A DNA stretch of 8,216 bases from assembly GCA_021790295.1 (NCBI GenBank), contig JAJYIC010000101.1, positions 1-8,216 on the forward strand, read 5' to 3'. Positions 4,827-8,216 of the stretch are shown piece after piece. Below the pieces are notes generated by a model. The model was not told the DNA's origin, did no database searches, and saw only the letters and a list, made by a program, of their open reading frames with translations. How positions within the stretch are numbered: position 1 is the first letter of the stretch; each line of letters opens with the position of its first letter. A program made the translations under genes and the position numbers. Source of the DNA: Pseudomonadota bacterium. GTDB lineage: Bacteria > Pseudomonadota > Alphaproteobacteria > ATCC43930 > CGMCC-115725.

Positions 4827-6187
4827 GATCCGCAAGCCGGAGAAAGAGGGGTGATTTCGAACCGTTCGCGCGGGGCGCCCGCCAAAGTCGCCAGCAAAAC
4901 CTGGCCCGATAAGCGCTTTTGCAGCTCTTCGAAGCCCGCGGCGGCTTTTCCGCCAAGGGCCGAGGAGACCTCGGCGGAAACGGCGAGACGCCAGCCGCAT
5001 CCGGGACGCGCCCGCGCCTCCTTGCCGACCGCGCGCAAAGCCTCGAAGGCGATCGTCGCCGCGCTTTTGCGCCCTCCCTCTTCGTCGAGAAGCACTTCGG
5101 CAAGAGAGCGGCTTTTGCGCGGCCTGACGAGCTCCAGATGGCCGAGCCTCGTCCAACCGAGAATGCGCGGCGACGCCCTGTCTGCGGCAAGGGCCTTTTC
5201 GAGCTCTGCGCACACCCTCTCGCGCATCCCTTTGCGGTCGAGCCCGACAAAGTCGACGATGATTCCGCCGCCGAGGTTTCGGAGCCGGAGTTCCCGCGCG
5301 ATGAGGCTCGCGGCTTCGAGATTGGCGGCAAGCGCCGCCTCTTCGATCGATCCTTCTTCGCGCATGCCGCTGTCGACATCGATCAAGAGGCCGGCGCGCG
5401 TCCTCTCGAAGTGAAGCGCCCCTCCTTTCCCGAGCGGCAGGGAAGGGGCAAGCGCATTGTCGAAGAGACCATCGAGATCGATCCCCGATAAGCCTTCGGC
5501 CCGGTGGGCGAGGGAGGCGTCGGGAAAGGCGGCGCGCAGTTCGGGAAGCGCCGCGTGATCGTCGGCAAAGATCCGTTGCGGCGCCAACGGCATCTGCGCC
5601 GCGAGGCGAAAGGCGCGGGCCGGAGAAGGGGCCAGCCGCGCCGGCGGTTCGAGGGAAAGGGCGCGTTCTTCGATCGCCCGCCACATTTGCGCCAATTCAC
5701 CCGCTTCCGCGAGAAGGCCGGCAAAAGGCAAAGGCAGGGCGCCAAGAAGGCGCAACCCGTTTCCCTCGCCGAGAAGCTTTTGGAGACGATCCCTTTCCCC
5801 CTCGGAAAGCGCCGGCAAAGAGAGCAATTCCTTGCGGCTCGCTCGAAACTCGAGAGTGCGCCCGCAGAGGAGCGCGCGCATCGTCACCCGCGCCGCCTTC
5901 CCCGCCTGCGCCTCGCGGCGCAATTGGACGAGGACGCGCGCCCCTTCCTGCGGCTTTCTTCCTTCGGGCAGCGCCTCCGCGAAAGGCAGAAAGGCGGGGC
6001 GCTCTTCGCCGAGATCGACAAAAGCGGCGGAAAGGCCGGGCGCCAGACGCGTGACGCGCCCCAAATGGATGCTGCCGACCTCGAGCGCGTCGCCGCGTTC
6101 GACAAAAAGCGCGACGAGAGCCCCCTCTTCGAGAAGGGCCGCACGCCATTCTCCGGGGCCGGCGGAGATTACGAGATCTCGCGCCAC
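4823..6187 (-). CDS. rng: ribonuclease E/G family protein, short form without zinc-link cysteines
   Basis: RNase G/E enzymes cut single-stranded RNA in rRNA and tRNA maturation and mRNA decay. The 454-residue product has an N-terminal S1-like segment (GSIHLGRVTRLAPGLSAAFVDLG, about 38-60), a middle RNase H-like region, and a DNase I-like catalytic subdomain. The two magnesium ligands are conserved: D270 (LLIDVDSG) and D312 (GGIIVDFVGL), flanked by NLEAASLIARELRLRNLGG (289-307), which aligns closely with E. coli RNase E 303-346 as I recall it. The CPxC zinc-link expected after SLAEVL is absent: that stretch reads LLDEEGGRKSA. There is no long scaffold tail, so it resembles RNase G. I chose GTG 6187 because VARDLVISAGPGE matches the family start; it overlaps maf by 19 bp. 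Upstream residues of the open frame are shadow sequence over maf. Symbol given by family, not proven orthology. Confidence 0.88.
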   Translation of the reverse strand: MARDLVISAGPGEWRAALLEEGALVALFVERGDALEVGSIHLGRVTRLAPGLSAAFVDLGEERPAFLPFAEALPEGRKPQEGARVLVQLRREAQAGKAARVTMRALLCGRTLEFRASRKELLSLPALSEGERDRLQKLLGEGNGLRLLGALPLPFAGLLAEAGELAQMWRAIEERALSLEPPARLAPSPARAFRLAAQMPLAPQRIFADDHAALPELRAAFPDASLAHRAEGLSGIDLDGLFDNALAPSLPLGKGGALHFERTRAGLLIDVDSGMREEGSIEEAALAANLEAASLIARELRLRNLGGGIIVDFVGLDRKGMRERVCAELEKALAADRASPRILGWTRLGHLELVRPRKSRSLAEVLLDEEGGRKSAATIAFEALRAVGKEARARPGCGWRLAVSAEVSSALGGKAAAGFEELQKRLSGQVLLATLAGAPRERFEITPLSPACGS

Positions 6188-6759
6188 CGGTACCCGTTGC
6201 CCAAAAGAAGCTGCACGGCTTCGTAAAGAGGCAACCCCACCACATTGGTATAAGAACCGGAAACCCATTGGACAAAGGCCGCCGCCCGTCCTTGGATCGC
6301 ATAGCCTCCGGCCTTGCCGCGCCACTCGCCGCTCGCGAGATACCACGCGATTTCGTTCTCGCTCAAAGACTTGAAGGCGAGAAGGCTGGTCACTTTGCGG
6401 AGGGCGAGACGGCCTTCGGGGGTGAGAAGGGCGAGAGCGCCGTAGACTCGATGCCGGCGCCCTGAAAGGAGTTCGAGGCAAAACCGCGCTTCCTTCTCCT
6501 CTGCCGGGTTCGGCAGGATGCGCCGCCCGCAGGCGACGACCGTGTCGGCGGCAAGAATATAGGCGCCCTCATGGCGCGGCTTCACCCTTTCCACTTTGGC
6601 TTCGGCAAGGCGCGAGGCGCAATCTTGCGGCAATTCGCCTTTATGCGGGCTCTCGTCGATGCGGGCGGGATCGATGCGATCGGGGACAACCCCGACCTGA
6701 CGCAACAGCTCGACCCGCCGCGGGGACGCCGAAGCGAGAACGAGAAGAGAGGCGTTCAT
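6169..6759 (-). CDS. maf: Maf family nucleoside triphosphate pyrophosphatase
   Basis: Maf proteins hydrolyse non-canonical or excess nucleoside triphosphates to monophosphate and pyrophosphate in the cytoplasm. The 196-residue product shows the entrance motif LASASPRRVELL (8-19), ADTVVACG (71-78) with the catalytic D72, LLSGRRHRVY (97-106), and GEWRGKAGGYAIQG (144-157) followed by GSYTNVVGLPLYE (168-180). The YAIQG form is closer to the dTTP/UTP-type (YhdE) than to the YceF type. The lysine of the usual LPK/LGK motif after ADTVV is Asn84 here (ILPNPAEE). Start ATG 6759 lies 11 bp after the UPF0262 stop. The 3' end overlaps the RNase gene. In many relatives a low-molecular-weight tyrosine phosphatase gene and infA sit between UPF0262 and maf; neither is present. 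Confidence 0.93.
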   Translation of the reverse strand: MNASLLVLASASPRRVELLRQVGVVPDRIDPARIDESPHKGELPQDCASRLAEAKVERVKPRHEGAYILAADTVVACGRRILPNPAEEKEARFCLELLSGRRHRVYGALALLTPEGRLALRKVTSLLAFKSLSENEIAWYLASGEWRGKAGGYAIQGRAAAFVQWVSGSYTNVVGLPLYEAVQLLLGNGYRWREIS

Positions 6760-6770
6760 CGCTCGAGGGC

Positions 6771-7247
6771 TCAGCCGCGCAACTGCAAGACGGAAACAAG
6801 CGTAAACAAGCGCCGCCCGGTGTCGCGATCCATTTCGACCTTGCCGGCAAGCTCCGCCATCAGGCGCTCCGAGCCTTCGTTGTGAAGAGCGCGGCGGCCG
6901 AAATCGATCGCTTCCATCCCTTTGAGGCTCGATTGCCGGAGGGCCTCGTTATAGCTTTCGCAAAGGACGAGATATTCCCTGACGATGCGGCGCAAAGGGA
7001 GAAGGGGAAGAAGAACCCTTTCGCTCGAACCGTCGCAGGCCGAATGGATATCGAGCGTGAGGCGGCTTTCCTCGACGCCGATGCGCAAATGATAGGGGCC
7101 GGCCCGCCCCGAAGCGGGCGCGAACCGGTTCTCGACCAAAAGATCGGAGATGGCGGCCGCCCTTTCCTGTTCGAGGTCGCTTTTGAGCCTGCGCCCGGTT
7201 TCGTCATCGAGCGTGATTTCGGCGATCCGCCACAGCTCTGCCGTCAT
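6771..7247 (-). CDS. UPF0262 family protein of unknown function
   Basis: This 158-residue protein belongs to UPF0262, a family largely confined to Alphaproteobacteria and usually next to hisD. Function is unknown. Recognised features are the start MTAELWRIAEITLDDET, the ERAAAISDLLVENRF segment (28-42), GPYHLRIGVEESRLTLDI (about 51-68), PLRRIVREYLVLCESYNEA (about 84-102), and the highly conserved IDFGRRALHNEGSERL near 113-128, ending RRLFTLVSVLQLRG. No signal peptide or membrane segment is visible, so it is likely cytosolic. ATG 7247 has AAAGG seven bases upstream, overlapping the hisD stop codon region; the longer open frame to 7565 lies inside hisD in another frame. Gaps to hisD (10 bp) and maf (11 bp) indicate one operon. 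Confidence 0.92.
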   Translation of the reverse strand: MTAELWRIAEITLDDETGRRLKSDLEQERAAAISDLLVENRFAPASGRAGPYHLRIGVEESRLTLDIHSACDGSSERVLLPLLPLRRIVREYLVLCESYNEALRQSSLKGMEAIDFGRRALHNEGSERLMAELAGKVEMDRDTGRRLFTLVSVLQLRG

Positions 7248-7257
7248 CGCGGCGCCT

Positions 7258-8216
7258 TTACCCGCCTTTGCCGAGACGCAGCCGAAGAGAAAGGGCGTGG
7301 GCGTCGAGCCCTTCGGCTTCGGCAAGGGTGATCGCCGGCGGCGCCAGAGAGGAAAGGCTTTTCTCTTCGCAACTGACGAGCGAGCGTCTTTTGAGAAAAT
7401 CGAAGACCGAAAGGCCCGAAGAAAAACGGGCGCTCTGCGCGGTCGGCAGCACATGATTGGGACCGGCAACGTAATCGCCGATCGCTTCCGGCGTAAAGCG
7501 GCCGAGAAAGATCGCCCCGGCGTGGCGCACGCGCCGGGCGAGAGCCTCGGCGTCGTCGAGCGCAAGTTCGAGATGCTCCGGCGCCAGGCGGTCGATGATC
7601 GCCGCCGCCTCGGCCCAATCGCGCAAGATCAGGATGGCGCCCCAAGCCTCCCAGCTCGCGCGGGCGATCGCGGCGCGCGGCAAAGCCTGCAGATGCCGTT
7701 CGATCGCGCGTTCGACAGAGTCGGCAAAAGAGTCGTCGTCGCAAAGAAGGATCGCCTGCGCGGCGCTGTCGTGTTCGGCTTGCGACAAAAGGTCGGCGGC
7801 GATCCAGGAAGGGTCGTTGCGGCGATCGGCGACGACCAGGATCTCGGAAGGTCCGGCGATCATGTCGATGCCGACGCGGCCGAAGACGCGCCGCTTTGCC
7901 GCCGCGACATAAGCGTTCCCCGGACCGACGATCTTGTCGACGGCGGGGATCGACGGCGTGCCGTAAGCGAGTGCGGCAACCGCCTGGGCGCCGCCCACGC
8001 GGTAGATTTCCTCGATCCCGGCGATCCTTGCGGCGGCGAGGACGAGAGGGTTGAGGACGCCCGAAGGGGTCGGAACGGTCATGGCGAGACGCTCGACCCC
8101 GGCGACGCGCGCAGGGATGGCGTTCATCAAGACCGAGGAAGGATAGGCGGCGCTTCCGCCCGGAACATAAATCCCGACTGCGTCGAGAGGCCGCCACAAA
8201 AGGGCAAGGCGCACGC
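7258..8216 (-). CDS. hisD: histidinol dehydrogenase, C-terminal three quarters (5' end outside window)
   Basis: HisD catalyses the last two steps of histidine synthesis, oxidising L-histidinol to L-histidine with two NAD+, in the cytoplasm. About 319 of some 430 residues are inside the window; the frame enters at the right edge with no start, and the GTG at 8212-8214 is an internal valine codon. Seen in order: PLDAVGIYVPGG, then GGAQAVAALAYGT, DKIVGPGNAYV and IDMIAGPSEI of the NAD/substrate domain; LSQAEHD with the glutamine and histidine zinc ligands; LAPEHLE with the catalytic Glu-His pair; EAIGDYVAGPNHVLPT with the zinc-binding aspartate; SVFDFLKR; and EGLDAH with the last zinc-ligand histidine. 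All key residues in this part are present. Stop TAA at 7258-7260. It heads the visible part of the hisD-UPF0262-maf-rng-yacG operon. Confidence 0.97.
   Translation of the reverse strand, partial: VRLALLWRPLDAVGIYVPGGSAAYPSSVLMNAIPARVAGVERLAMTVPTPSGVLNPLVLAAARIAGIEEIYRVGGAQAVAALAYGTPSIPAVDKIVGPGNAYVAAAKRRVFGRVGIDMIAGPSEILVVADRRNDPSWIAADLLSQAEHDSAAQAILLCDDDSFADSVERAIERHLQALPRAAIARASWEAWGAILILRDWAEAAAIIDRLAPEHLELALDDAEALARRVRHAGAIFLGRFTPEAIGDYVAGPNHVLPTAQSARFSSGLSVFDFLKRRSLVSCEEKSLSSLAPPAITLAEAEGLDAHALSLRLRLGKGG

Noticed and set aside
4626..5684. Long N-terminal extension of yacG (352 codons)
   Set aside because: The upstream part is the RNase gene read in another frame; the YacG family starts just before the CPIC motif, at the ATGA overlap.
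5504..6226. 240-codon plus-strand open frame antisense to the RNase gene
   Set aside because: The translation is charged and repetitive with no domain; the RNase on the other strand is clear.

Overview
The window looks like a stretch of chromosome from a high-GC alphaproteobacterium, most likely of the Hyphomicrobiales (Rhizobiales). The basis is the gene content and order: hisD, a UPF0262 protein, maf, a short RNase E/G-type protein and yacG in a row on the minus strand. This is a conserved alphaproteobacterial neighbourhood, and UPF0262 is essentially an alphaproteobacterial family. I cannot fix the genus from sequence alone. I see no tRNA, rRNA, CRISPR array, insertion sequence, integrase or phage structural gene.

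Right part (about 3297-8216, all minus strand, so read right to left). It opens with the C-terminal three quarters of hisD (histidine biosynthesis), cut by the window edge. Then come a UPF0262 protein, a Maf nucleotide pyrophosphatase, an RNase E/G family protein and the zinc protein YacG. Gaps of 10-11 bp and two overlaps (19 bp maf/rng, 4 bp rng/yacG) point to one translationally coupled operon. After yacG there is an 83-bp gap holding a strong hairpin. Two same-strand genes follow: an orphan MT-A70-type (DPPW) adenine methyltransferase and a membrane-anchored retropepsin-like aspartic protease.

Left part. A plus-strand ketopantoate-reductase-family gene (2217-3278) runs toward the protease gene, with 18 bp between their stop codons. 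It is transcribed divergently, across a 135-bp shared upstream region, from a minus-strand PEP mutase/isocitrate lyase superfamily gene close to oxaloacetate decarboxylase PA4872. Downstream of that, on the same strand, lie a single-domain ModE/LysR-type winged-helix regulator and then, after a 182-bp gap, the N-terminal 200 codons of rsmB (16S rRNA m5C967 methyltransferase), cut by the left edge.

How the genes fit together: the right block is housekeeping (histidine synthesis, nucleotide quality control, RNA processing, gyrase control). The left block holds a possible 2-oxo-acid metabolism pair with a small regulator nearby, then rRNA modification. I do not see an obvious new multi-gene system. 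The items most worth checking are the divergent PEP-mutase-like/ketopantoate-reductase-like pair, the orphan MT-A70 methyltransferase appended to a housekeeping operon, and departures from family consensus at important positions in three enzymes: no zinc-link cysteines in the RNase, Lys to Asn in Maf, and Gly at the PA4872 Tyr212 position.
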